This document shows positions 41,675 to 50,596 of a stretch of DNA of 58,154 bases, piece after piece; positions within the stretch are counted from its first letter, which is position 1, and each line of letters begins with the position of its first letter. Under the pieces are notes generated by a model that was not told where the DNA came from, made no database searches, and saw nothing but the letters and a program-made list of their open reading frames with translations. This stretch comes from a bacterium. Its GTDB lineage: Bacteria; Bacillota; Clostridia; Lachnospirales; Lachnospiraceae. Position numbers and translations under genes: made by a program. The stretch lies in contig JALFNN010000082.1 in NCBI GenBank assembly GCA_022774325.1, positions 1 to 58,154 of the forward strand. Direction: 5' to 3'.

Positions 41675-42388
41675 ATGAAGATTGTTTTAGATACACATGC
41701 ACATACATTGGCAAGTGGACATGCATATAATACGATAAGAGAAATGGCAAAGGCGGCTGCGGATAAAGGACTGGAGGCGATCGCACTGACGGATCATGCG
41801 CCGGACATGCCCGGAAGCTGCCATTTGTTCTATTTTCAGAATCTGCGTGTCGTTCCAAGAAATCAATGCGGCGTAAAGCTCTTCCTTGGAACGGAAGCCA
41901 ATATACTGGATGAGAACGGAAGTGTGGATCTCCCGGATTCGGTTCTTGCGGAAATGGATCTGGTCATTGCCAGTATTCATCCGCCGTGCTATAAAGGGGC
42001 AAAGACGAAAAAGGATATTACAAACGCATATCTTGCAGCAATGGAGAACCCGCATATCGATATTATCGGGCATCCGGATGATGGTAGATTTATGGTAGAT
42101 TATGAAGCAATCGTAAAGAAGGCGAAAGAGACGCACACGCTTCTGGAACTGAATAACAGTTCCCTCCGTCCGGGAGGATTCCGTGTGAATACCAGGGAAA
42201 ATGATCTGGAAATGCTGCGTCTCTGTAAAAAATATGAGGTGCCGATCTCCATTGGAAGCGACGCCCACGTGGATGTGGATCTGGCAGGATTTGATCTGGC
42301 GATGGAAGTTTTGAAAGAATGCGAATTCCCAGAAGAACTGGTGGTAAATACATCCCTTGAGAGGCTGGAAAAAATACTTGCCATCTAG
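41675..42388 (+). CDS. PHP-domain phosphatase, YcdX-like
   Basis: 237-residue PHP phosphoesterase. Metal-binding residues are DTHAHTLASGHAYNT (His8, His10), LTDHAPDMPG (Asp, His), FLGTEANI (Glu), IASIHPP, DIIGHPD and SIGSDAHVD. These are the three-metal set of the YcdX family of phosphatases. Likely substrates are small phosphorylated metabolites. AAAGAGGAG precedes the ATG. Stand-alone. Confidence 0.9.
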   Translation: MKIVLDTHAHTLASGHAYNTIREMAKAAADKGLEAIALTDHAPDMPGSCHLFYFQNLRVVPRNQCGVKLFLGTEANILDENGSVDLPDSVLAEMDLVIASIHPPCYKGAKTKKDITNAYLAAMENPHIDIIGHPDDGRFMVDYEAIVKKAKETHTLLELNNSSLRPGGFRVNTRENDLEMLRLCKKYEVPISIGSDAHVDVDLAGFDLAMEVLKECEFPEELVVNTSLERLEKILAI

Positions 42389-42427
42389 TTTTCATTACTA
42401 TATAATGAATATATTGAGGTGAGAAAT

Positions 42428-43045
42428 ATGACAATTGACACGGAAGATTTACTGAACAGTATTATGGAGAGTATCGGAAGGATCGATTATATCAAACCTG
42501 CTGATATCCCGAATATTGATCTCTATATGGATCAGGTAACGACCTTCATGGAGGAACAGCTTAAGACGACGAAGCGGTATCCGGATGACAAGATCCTGAC
42601 GAAGACAATGATCAATAATTATGCGAAAAATGACCTCCTTCCTCCGCCGGTGAAGAAGAAATACACCAAGGAACATCTGCTGGTATTGATCTTTATTTAT
42701 TATTTTAAGAGTATTTTATCCATCAAGGATATCGGAACTCTGCTCGAACCCATGATCAGCCGATATTTCGGCTCGGAATCCGAGTTGGATATGGAGCGCG
42801 TTTATGATGAAATCTGTCAGATGGAGAAGGGCAGGGTCGGACAGACGCAGGAAAGTGTCGGCGAGCTGTACAAGATCGCTGAAGATTCTTTCAAAGATGC
42901 ACCGGAAGAAGAAAGGGAGTATCTCCAGATGTTCGCCTTTATCTGTAATCTGAGTTTTGACGTATATATTAAAAAGCAGCTGATTGAAAAGCTCATTGAC
43001 GGATTTCCGGAACATGAAGAAAATAAGAAAAAGTATAAAAAATAA
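42428..43045 (+). CDS. DUF1836 domain protein
   Basis: 205 residues. The N-terminal part (YPDDKILTKTMINNYAKNDLLPPPVKKKYTKEHLLVLIFIYYFKSI) is the DUF1836 signature, which resembles a MerR-like helix-turn-helix with wing. The C-terminus is a helical, acidic domain. It is probably a transcription regulator; the target is unknown. GAGGTGAG serves ATG 42428. Confidence 0.85.
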   Translation: MTIDTEDLLNSIMESIGRIDYIKPADIPNIDLYMDQVTTFMEEQLKTTKRYPDDKILTKTMINNYAKNDLLPPPVKKKYTKEHLLVLIFIYYFKSILSIKDIGTLLEPMISRYFGSESELDMERVYDEICQMEKGRVGQTQESVGELYKIAEDSFKDAPEEEREYLQMFAFICNLSFDVYIKKQLIEKLIDGFPEHEENKKKYKK

Positions 43046-43085
43046 GAACAGGACGCTTTCCCCAGGCGTCCTGTTCCTTCTCTCT
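43046..43085. terminator. Bidirectional terminator
   Basis: 11-bp perfect stem GAACAGGACGC / GCGTCCTGTTC between convergent genes, with CTTCTCTCTTTT after it. Confidence 0.8.
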
Positions 43086-43086
43086 T

Positions 43087-43395
43087 TTATTCTTCAGTTG
43101 CCTCCGGGTCCTTGCTAAGGCGGGCGAAAACCATGTCATATCCGTCATTTCCATAATTCAGTGAACGGTTTACACGGCTGATCGTCGCTGTAGAAGCTCC
43201 TGTCTTTTCTGCGATTTCCAGATAAGTCTTCTGTTCTCTCAGCATCTTCGCTACTTCGAAGCGCTGTGAGAGTGATAACAGTTCATTTACCGTGCAGACA
43301 TCTTCAAAAAAAGTATAACATTCTTCGCGGTTTTTCAGACTTAAAACAGCATCAAATAAAAAATCAACAGCTTCAGTTCTAATTTTCCGGCTCAT
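43087..43395 (-). CDS. yerC: YerC/YecD family TrpR-like regulator (second copy)
   Basis: 102 residues with the TrpR-like helix-turn-helix: LSQRFEVAKMLREQKTYLEIAEKTGASTATISRVNRSLNYGNDGY. The NYGNDGY motif after the recognition helix is that of the ancestral, near-universal clostridial YerC, unlike the more divergent copy at 24204. It lies divergently next to pcrA, as in many Lachnospiraceae and Bacilli (yerC is near pcrA in Bacillus). Role uncertain. Confidence 0.88.
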   Translation of the reverse strand: MSRKIRTEAVDFLFDAVLSLKNREECYTFFEDVCTVNELLSLSQRFEVAKMLREQKTYLEIAEKTGASTATISRVNRSLNYGNDGYDMVFARLSKDPEATEE

Positions 43396-43614
43396 GATGA
43401 TCCCTCCGTATCTTTATTGACCATACCATTTTAACACAGTAAATTTTTAAAGTCTATAAATATTTTCTTAAGTTCCATTTGTATGTAGGGATTCTTGAAA
43501 AAACAAGAGACAATTGAAGGATTTTATATTATAATAAAAAGTACGTCTGCGAAGGCAGAGATTAGACGGGAAAAGACAGGCTGTGACAAGCGGCTGCAGA
43601 AAAGGATGTAGAAT

Positions 43615-45846
43615 ATGAGTATTTATGATTCATTAAACGAACAGCAGAAAGAGGCTGTTTGCCATACAGAAGGACCGCTTCTGATCCTTGCGGGAGCAGG
43701 TTCGGGAAAAACGAGAGTGCTGACACATCGAATCGCATATCTCATTGAAGAAAAAGGAGTGAATCCCTGGAATATACTGGCGATTACATTTACCAACAAA
43801 GCGGCAGGAGAAATGCGGGAGCGAGTGGATTCCATCGTAGGATTCGGGGCAGAGAGCATCTGGGTGAGCACCTTTCATTCCATGTGCGTCCGGATTCTGA
43901 GAAGATACATTGAGCGTCTGGGATATGATACCAACTTTACGATCTATGACGCAGATGATCAGAAGACTCTGATGAAAGATGTGTGTAAATATTTGAAGAT
44001 CGACACCAAGATGCTGAAAGAAAGAACCATTCTCGGGGCAATCTCATCGGCAAAGGATGAGATGGTCACACCGGAGGAATTTGCACTGAGGGCAGAGGGC
44101 GATTATATGCAGAAGAAGATCGCGCAGGCTTACACCGAGTATGAGAAACAGCTGCGGGCAAACAATGCGCTGGATTTTGATGATCTGCTGCTAAAGACGG
44201 TTCAGCTTTTCCAGACACAGCCGGATGTTCTTGAGAGCTATCAGGAACGATTCCGCTATATCATGGTGGATGAGTATCAGGATACCAATACAGTACAGTT
44301 CATGCTTGTGAGTATCCTTGCGGGGAAATACAAGAATCTCTGTGTAGTCGGAGACGATGATCAGTCCATTTACAAATTCCGTGGGGCAAATATTAAGAAT
44401 ATTCTGAATTTCGAACAGGTATTTCCGAATACGAAGGTCATCAAGTTGGAACAGAACTATCGATCCACGACGACGATCCTGGATGCGGCAAATGCAGTGA
44501 TCCGCAACAACAAAGGACGTAAGGCGAAGGCGCTCTGGACCCAGAACGGTCTGGGAACGCCGATTCAGTTCCGCCAGTTTGATACGGCATTTGATGAGGC
44601 GGAATACATAGTAAACAATATAAAAAATGAAGTAAATTCAGGAAAACGAAGCTATCATGACTTTGCGGTTCTCTATCGTACCAATGCCCAGTCCCGTATG
44701 TTTGAAGAAAAGTTGGTCGTATCCAATGTGCCCTATCGGATTGTGGGCGGCATCAATTTCTATGCCAGACGGGAGATCAAGGATCTTCTTGCATATCTGA
44801 AAACCATTGATAACGGAAGAGATGACCTGGCTGTGCGGAGGATCATTAATGTGCCGAAGAGGGGAATCGGCCTGACCACGATCAACCGCGTGCAGGAGTA
44901 TGCCGCAGAGCGTGAGATCGGCTTTTATGATGCGCTGGTTGGCGCACACAGTATTCCGGCGATTGGGCGAAGCGCAGGGAAGCTGGAATCCTTTGTGGCG
45001 CTGATCGAACAGCTGAAAGCCGAAAGCGCAAACATGAGCATTTCCAAGCTTATGGATGAGATCATCGAGCTGACCGGGTACGTGGAAGAACTGCAGGCTG
45101 ATACTGATGAAGAGGCACAAAGTCGTATTGAAAATATCGAAGAATTCAAGAATAAAATCATAGCATACGAGGAATTATGTGAAGCAGAGGGAACGAAAGT
45201 TACTTTGTCCGGATTTCTCGAAGAAGTCGCACTGGTAGCCGATATTGACAGTCTTGACGAGGATACCGATTACGTGGTTCTTATGACTCTGCATAGTGCG
45301 AAAGGATTGGAATTTCCGCATGTCTATCTGGCAGGCATGGAGGATGGACTTTTCCCAAGTTATATGTCTGTTACCTCGGATGATCCGTCCGATATCGAAG
45401 AAGAAAGAAGACTCTGTTATGTGGGAATCACCCGGGCGAAGGAAGAACTGACCCTCACCTGCGCAAGACGGCGGATGGTCCGGGGCGAGACACAATATAA
45501 CAGGATGTCCCGTTTTATGCAGGAAATCCCACCGGAACTTTTATCTACCGGAGAAGTCTTCCACAAAGAAGGGAAAAAGGCAGAAGAGGCAAAGCGGACA
45601 GCATATCAGCAGGCTGTGATGAATTTCCACAAGAATGCCTATGCCGCACCGAAACAGTTCCAGGTCAAGAAGAGTGAGGGACTTTCTTACGGTGTAGGAG
45701 ACAGGGTGCGTCATATGAAATTCGGTGAAGGAACGGTGACACAGATAACCGAAGGCGGACGTGATTACGAGGTGACGGTTCAGTTCGATACGGCCGGTGT
45801 AAAGAAGATGTTTGCTATGTTTGCAAAACTGGAAAAAGTCGAATAG
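43615..45846 (+). CDS. pcrA: ATP-dependent DNA helicase PcrA/UvrD
   Basis: 743-residue SF1A helicase. Walker A GAGSGKT (27-33), motif II VDEYQDTN, GDDDQSIYKFRGA, then ARREIKDLLAYLKTI, TLHSAKGLEFPHV and VGITRAKEEL are motifs III-VI. The C-terminal Tudor-like tail GVGDRVRHMKFGEGTV binds RNA polymerase in PcrA. It unwinds DNA in repair, replication restart and rolling-circle plasmid replication. AAAGGATG precedes the ATG. Confidence 0.95.
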   Translation: MSIYDSLNEQQKEAVCHTEGPLLILAGAGSGKTRVLTHRIAYLIEEKGVNPWNILAITFTNKAAGEMRERVDSIVGFGAESIWVSTFHSMCVRILRRYIERLGYDTNFTIYDADDQKTLMKDVCKYLKIDTKMLKERTILGAISSAKDEMVTPEEFALRAEGDYMQKKIAQAYTEYEKQLRANNALDFDDLLLKTVQLFQTQPDVLESYQERFRYIMVDEYQDTNTVQFMLVSILAGKYKNLCVVGDDDQSIYKFRGANIKNILNFEQVFPNTKVIKLEQNYRSTTTILDAANAVIRNNKGRKAKALWTQNGLGTPIQFRQFDTAFDEAEYIVNNIKNEVNSGKRSYHDFAVLYRTNAQSRMFEEKLVVSNVPYRIVGGINFYARREIKDLLAYLKTIDNGRDDLAVRRIINVPKRGIGLTTINRVQEYAAEREIGFYDALVGAHSIPAIGRSAGKLESFVALIEQLKAESANMSISKLMDEIIELTGYVEELQADTDEEAQSRIENIEEFKNKIIAYEELCEAEGTKVTLSGFLEEVALVADIDSLDEDTDYVVLMTLHSAKGLEFPHVYLAGMEDGLFPSYMSVTSDDPSDIEEERRLCYVGITRAKEELTLTCARRRMVRGETQYNRMSRFMQEIPPELLSTGEVFHKEGKKAEEAKRTAYQQAVMNFHKNAYAAPKQFQVKKSEGLSYGVGDRVRHMKFGEGTVTQITEGGRDYEVTVQFDTAGVKKMFAMFAKLEKVE

Positions 45847-45981
45847 AACGATAAAGAATTTCTAAAAATGATATAATTTGGTAGAAATTTAGTAATGGGA
45901 ATGATATAATAATTTCATATTGATGAGCGTATGATACTCAGTGTAAGAACTCTGAGTGAATGGCAGAAAGGATGTGAAGGC

Positions 45982-46230
45982 ATGAGCAGAATAGAAGAAA
46001 TGCTTGCTACAACAAAATTGAATGACTTAATCCACAAGAAAGAGGAAGAGGATAAGGCTCAGAAGACGATTCTCTGGGTTCTGGCTATTGTAGGAGCAGT
46101 CGCAGCAGTTGCAGCAATCGCATATGCAGTATATTGTTTCTTTACCCCGGATTATCTTGAAGATTTCGATGAAGATTTCGACGATGACTTCGATGAAGAT
46201 TTCTTCAGTGACGAGGATGAAGTACAGTAA
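45982..46230 (+). CDS. Small membrane protein with an Asp/Phe-rich acidic tail
   Basis: 82 residues: a charged N-terminus, one membrane helix (about 29-50, with Ala/Val-rich GAVAAVAAIAYAVY) and a cytoplasmic or extracellular tail made of DFDEDFDDDFDEDF, a six-residue periodic repeat that is also visible in the DNA. The tail is like that of DUF4366-type proteins found in Lachnospiraceae. GTGAAGG precedes ATG 45982. Function unknown. Confidence 0.7.
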   Translation: MSRIEEMLATTKLNDLIHKKEEEDKAQKTILWVLAIVGAVAAVAAIAYAVYCFFTPDYLEDFDEDFDDDFDEDFFSDEDEVQ

Positions 46231-46376
46231 GTTGAAAAGAGTAAAGCGAGGCAGGAATTGAGAGAAAGGTTCCTGTCTTGTTTTTTGCCATGCCTGAGCT
46301 TTGCTTATGCCAAGAAATTTGCATTGTTGATTAGAACAAGTATATTAGAATAGAATAGTATTTTTAGAGGTGTACG

Positions 46377-48092
46377 ATGAAAAAAGGACAGATTCTGGAA
46401 GGAATGATTGAAAAAGTAGAATTTCCAAATAAAGGGATTGCAAGAATAGATGGGGAAGAGAAAAACGTGATTGTTAAAAACACATTGCCAGGGCAGAAGG
46501 TGAGCTTTGCAGTGAATAAAATCCGCAAAGGGCAGGCAGAAGGAAGACTCCTTCAGGTACTGGAACCGTCCCCGATTGAGATAGAACCGATGTGCCCACA
46601 TTTCTGCCAGATGCCATCTGCAGAAGGAGACGATTTTCAAAAAGGCTGCGGAGGCTGCACGTATCAGAATCTCCCCTACGAAGAACAGATCCGCTTAAAA
46701 GCGACACAGATTAAAAACATGATGGATTCAGCGGTAAATGGAGACTATATCTGGGAAGGCGTCGTAGAAAGCCCGGTGCGGGAAGCATACCGGAACAAGA
46801 TGGAATTCTCCTTCGGAGATGAGTACAGAGACGGTCCGCTTGCACTTGGAATGCATAAACGGGGAAGCTTTCATGACATCGTCCCTGTGACCGGATGCCG
46901 GATCGTAGATGAAGATTACCGGAAAATCCTTGCCGCCGTGCTGGAATTTGCCGCAGGGACAGGCCTTCCATACTACCACCGCATGCGTCATGTAGGATTC
47001 TATCGCCACCTACTGGTCAGAAAAGCGGTAAAGACAGGGGAAATCCTGATCGATCTTGTGACAACGACAGAGTATGAACTGGATAAAAGGGGACTGGTGA
47101 ATTGCCTGACAGCCCTTGAACTGGACGGGACGATAGCCGGAATTCTTCATACGAAAAATGACAGCCTGGCGGATGTCGTGAAAGATGAAGGAACGGAAAT
47201 ACTGTATGGGCAGGATTATTTTTACGAAGAACTCCTGGGACTTAAGTTCAAGATCACACCATTTTCCTTCTTCCAGACCAACTCCCTGGGAGCGGAAGTG
47301 CTGTATGAAAAGGTAAGAGATTATATCGGTGAGACGAAAGATAAGGTGATTTTCGACCTCTACAGCGGAACCGGCACCATTGCCCAGATCCTTGCGCCGG
47401 TTGCAAAAAAAGTTGTTGGTGTGGAGATCGTGGAAGAAGCAGTGGAAGCGGCAAAGGAAAATGCGAAAATGAACGGGCTCGATAACTGTACCTTCTGGGC
47501 AGGTGATGTGCTGAAGGTGATCGATGACCTCGGGGAAGTGCCGGATCTGATCGTGCTGGATCCGCCCAGAGACGGCGTGCACCCGAAGGCGCTGGAGAAG
47601 ATCATTGATTTTGGCGTGGAGAAGATGGTTTATATCGCATGTAAGCCGACCAGTGTGGCGAGAGATCTGGAAATGCTGCAGGGGAGAGGGTATCAGGTGG
47701 AACGGATTGGGTGCGTGGACCTTTTTCCTGGGACTTATCATGTGGAGACGGTAGTACTGCTTTCCCACAAAAAGCCAGACGGACATATCAATGTAAAAGT
47801 TGAGTTTGGTGAGGGTGAGGGAAAAGTTCCGCTTGATAATATCGCTAAAAGAGCCGAAGAATACAAGCCCAAGGAACGAGTGACCTACAAAATGATAAAG
47901 GAGTACATAGAAGCTAAATATGGCTTCAAAGTACATACTGCATATATCGCAGAGGTAAAGAGAGATTTAGGCTTGCCAATGTACGATGCTCCTAATGCGG
48001 TGGAAGAATTGAAACAGCCGAGGAAGCATCCGACAGCAGAGAAAGTGGAAGCGATAAAGGATACATTGAGGCATTTTGAGATTATTTCGTAA
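46377..48092 (+). CDS. rlmD: 23S rRNA (uracil-C5) methyltransferase, RlmD family
   Basis: 571 residues. An N-terminal TRAM-like domain (LEGMIEKVEFPNKGIARIDGE) is followed by iron-sulfur cysteines (CPHFCQMP, CGGCTYQN), then the SAM domain (FDLYSGTGTIAQIL, LDPPRDGVHPK) and catalytic YIACKPTSVARDL. Residues 470-571 form an extra helical domain (INVKVEF to LRHFEII) absent from Escherichia coli RlmD. It would methylate uridine in 23S rRNA. The product is longer than the roughly 430-460 usual because of that extension. Confidence 0.9.
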   Translation: MKKGQILEGMIEKVEFPNKGIARIDGEEKNVIVKNTLPGQKVSFAVNKIRKGQAEGRLLQVLEPSPIEIEPMCPHFCQMPSAEGDDFQKGCGGCTYQNLPYEEQIRLKATQIKNMMDSAVNGDYIWEGVVESPVREAYRNKMEFSFGDEYRDGPLALGMHKRGSFHDIVPVTGCRIVDEDYRKILAAVLEFAAGTGLPYYHRMRHVGFYRHLLVRKAVKTGEILIDLVTTTEYELDKRGLVNCLTALELDGTIAGILHTKNDSLADVVKDEGTEILYGQDYFYEELLGLKFKITPFSFFQTNSLGAEVLYEKVRDYIGETKDKVIFDLYSGTGTIAQILAPVAKKVVGVEIVEEAVEAAKENAKMNGLDNCTFWAGDVLKVIDDLGEVPDLIVLDPPRDGVHPKALEKIIDFGVEKMVYIACKPTSVARDLEMLQGRGYQVERIGCVDLFPGTYHVETVVLLSHKKPDGHINVKVEFGEGEGKVPLDNIAKRAEEYKPKERVTYKMIKEYIEAKYGFKVHTAYIAEVKRDLGLPMYDAPNAVEELKQPRKHPTAEKVEAIKDTLRHFEIIS

Positions 48093-48114
48093 TATAAATT
48101 GGAAGGAGAAGCTG

Positions 48115-48996
48115 ATGAGAAGGTTTATTTATCTGGATACTGATACATTGAATTCTTATCTGGCACAAATATTTGATGGATTGATTCAAAGTGAAGATTC
48201 AGAAACGCAGCATCAGAAAAAAGTGAATAGGCAAAATTCTGTTACGACTAGCCTTGCTGGGAAAATAGCTTTTAAACTATTTGGAAAGGGAGTAGATGCA
48301 AATGCTCAAGCAACGTATCAACATTTGAAAACAGTTGCTGATGACGAAATGGTTCGAGATGTGCAGACAAAGATAATGCATGATAATGCGTTTGACCAAT
48401 TTATGAATTATTTACATGAGCATAATTTGTTAAATGGGGCAGATGTTGGTGATTTCCTTATTGTAAAAGACGAATTTTATATTTTTGATATTGCGTTTTA
48501 TCAAAAACTGTTTGTAAAAGATGGATTTGTTGATATGCTTACACAGATTCAAGATATGAATACAAGAAAAGAGGCAGAAAAACAAACAGAAGAATTTGCA
48601 AGAGAACAGCGCCGAAGTAAAATTGTACAAGGTAAAGTAAATGAAACGGTACAAGAAGCTCTTGATAAAAATCATGAAAATTGGGATTCATTAAAAAAGA
48701 TGGTTGAAATGTTAGCCGCCATTATTCCATATCCGAGAATACTGTGTATTTCGAATTATGCTGTGGTTTTAGATGAAAAATATATGAGAGATAATATATC
48801 AACAGCAGCTTTTAAGTACGGTGGAAAAATAACTGTTGTAGGGTATATTACGAATAAAGTCATGGCTCAGGCTAATTCCCCAATTTCAACTTTCTCAGGT
48901 ATAGGAAATTCTATGAACACATTGACGAAATTATTCTTTGAAAATATAGATGAGATGTATATTGTGCATCCGGTTGCAATTTATTATGATGATTGA
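48115..48996 (+). CDS. DUF6414-like protein
   Basis: 293 residues starting RRFIYLDTDTLNSYLAQI, the characteristic opening of DUF6414 proteins. A helical middle (AREQRRSKIVQGKVNETVQEALDKNHE) is followed by a C-terminal beta/alpha region (RILCISNYAVVLDEKYMRDN, ITVVGYITNKV). No catalytic motif recognised and no membrane segment. GGAAGGAG lies six bases before ATG 48115. It is followed after 22 bases by a YhcG-type nuclease gene in the same low-GC stretch, so the two may act together. Confidence 0.65.
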   Translation: MRRFIYLDTDTLNSYLAQIFDGLIQSEDSETQHQKKVNRQNSVTTSLAGKIAFKLFGKGVDANAQATYQHLKTVADDEMVRDVQTKIMHDNAFDQFMNYLHEHNLLNGADVGDFLIVKDEFYIFDIAFYQKLFVKDGFVDMLTQIQDMNTRKEAEKQTEEFAREQRRSKIVQGKVNETVQEALDKNHENWDSLKKMVEMLAAIIPYPRILCISNYAVVLDEKYMRDNISTAAFKYGGKITVVGYITNKVMAQANSPISTFSGIGNSMNTLTKLFFENIDEMYIVHPVAIYYDD

Positions 48997-49018
48997 TATA
49001 AAAAATGGGGAGCTTTTT

Positions 49019-50050
49019 ATGAATCAAAATTTCTATGAAGGAATCAAAAATATTTTAACTACAGCGAGAAATAAGGTCTATCAGACAGCCAATTTTGCAA
49101 TGGTTGAAGCCTACTGGAATATAGGAAAATCAATCATTGAAGAACAAGGCGGTAATGAAAAGGCTGAGTATGGGACGGGCTTATTGAAAGAATTATCAAA
49201 GCAAATGACTCAGGATTTTGGGAAAGGATTTACCGTTGCAAACTTGAAAAATATGCGGCAGTTTTATTTAACGTTTCCAAATGGATACGCACTGCGTAGC
49301 GAATTGAGTTGGACGCATTATCGGCTTCTGATGCGAGTGGAGAATGAAAATGCACGAGAGTTTTATATGCAGGAAGCTGTAAAATCTCAATGGAGTACCA
49401 GACAACTTGAGCGCCAGATAAATTCTTTCTTCTATGAAAGGTTATTATCCAGTAAAAATAAAGAGCAAGTTGCAGCGGAAATTCAGACACTGGAGCCGGC
49501 GAAAAAACCAGACGATGTTATCCGTGACCCATATGTGTTGGAATTTCTCGGGTTGGCACCTAATGATGATTTTTATGAAAGTGATTTGGAACAAGCGTTA
49601 ATTACACATTTGCAAAAATTCCTTTTGGAACTTGGCAGAGGCTTTTCATTTGTTGCAAGACAGAAAAGAATAACATTTGATGGACGGCATTTTAGAATTG
49701 ACCTTGTATTTTATAATTACATCTTAAAATGTTTCGTTTTGATCGATTTAAAGGTTGGGGACTTAACACATCAGGATTTAGGGCAGATGCAGATGTATGT
49801 TCATTATTATGAACGAGAGCTTATGAATGATGGAGATAATCCACCGATTGGTATTGTGTTATGTGCGGACAAAAGTGAATCTGTGGTCAAATATACGTTG
49901 CCAGAAAATGAAACACAAATTTTTGCTTCCAAATATAAATTATACTTACCAAGTGAAGAAGAATTATTGAGGGAGTTAAATCAGGAATATCAAGCCTTGG
50001 AAGCTGGTATAGTAGGGGAAGAGAATATTGACGGTGAGAAAGAAGAGTAG
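49019..50050 (+). CDS. PD-(D/E)XK nuclease of the YhcG/DUF1016 family
   Basis: 343-residue YhcG-like protein. The N-terminal DUF1016 helical domain has VYQTANFAMVEAYWNIGKSIIEEQ and GFTVANLKNMRQFYLTF; the C-terminal nuclease domain has RIDLVFYNYILKCFVLIDLKVGDLTHQDLGQMQMYVHYY, in which Asp and the D-L-K triad stand for the PD-(D/E)XK site. Such proteins often sit in restriction or defence loci. GGGGAG precedes ATG 49019. No restriction-modification genes are adjacent here. Confidence 0.9.
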   Translation: MNQNFYEGIKNILTTARNKVYQTANFAMVEAYWNIGKSIIEEQGGNEKAEYGTGLLKELSKQMTQDFGKGFTVANLKNMRQFYLTFPNGYALRSELSWTHYRLLMRVENENAREFYMQEAVKSQWSTRQLERQINSFFYERLLSSKNKEQVAAEIQTLEPAKKPDDVIRDPYVLEFLGLAPNDDFYESDLEQALITHLQKFLLELGRGFSFVARQKRITFDGRHFRIDLVFYNYILKCFVLIDLKVGDLTHQDLGQMQMYVHYYERELMNDGDNPPIGIVLCADKSESVVKYTLPENETQIFASKYKLYLPSEEELLRELNQEYQALEAGIVGEENIDGEKEE

Positions 50051-50075
50051 ATTTTGCATCAGGGTGATGCAAAAT
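50051..50075 (+). terminator. Hairpin after the nuclease gene
   Basis: 11-bp perfect stem ATTTTGCATCA / TGATGCAAAAT with a GGG loop. It lacks a T-run, so termination is likely but not typical. Confidence 0.45.
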
Positions 50076-50596
50076 TGATGATATATTTTGTGGGAAAAGG
50101 GATGCACGAACGGTATTAGTACTGTATAGATATTGCCGATATTTTCGTGATTATGTGGGGATATGATTTGAATTTGTACTCACGTTGAGACTGTGTGCCT
50201 CTTGAGCAACCGAAAACCTGACTCATATGTGCATCTGAATCTGAAGATGGAAGACTACTATCGGATCAAGGATGCCCAGAAGGAGCAGGACAAGAAAGTG
50301 AATTACTCCAACTCGCAAAGGGCTGGGGTAATTTTGTATCTGACCGCATTAATATTTGGCGCTTACGATATAGCCGAAGGCAAGGGTGTCCATCGTGAGG
50401 TGGAGTCTGAAGGAAGCCGGATGTGGGAACAGACTAACCACGGGCAGATCTCTGGTCTGACGGACAGAAATCACATATAGGACATAGTGGGTACTATGCC
50501 TTGAAAAATTTTATGGAGTCGTTTAAGATAACATAACATTATTAAGAGGCCAATCTTAATAATGAATCTTGATACATGCCGCTACTTGAAAAAGAG
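50076..50596 (+). other. Stretch with no convincing gene
   Basis: A plus-strand frame from 50193 to 50480 is open for 95 codons and includes MEDYYRIKDAQKEQDKKVNYSNS, but it has no ribosome site and no known domain. It could be the fragment of a mobile-element gene left after the insertion of the upstream pair. No terminator or promoter could be assigned with confidence. Confidence 0.35.

Noticed and set aside
45890-45935. Riboswitch or attenuator before the acidic membrane protein
   Set aside because: Only AT-rich imperfect direct repeats (gatataat) are seen; no conserved aptamer pattern.
47010-47936. 308-codon minus-strand frame
   Set aside because: Antisense to rlmD; Phe/His-rich shadow without any domain.
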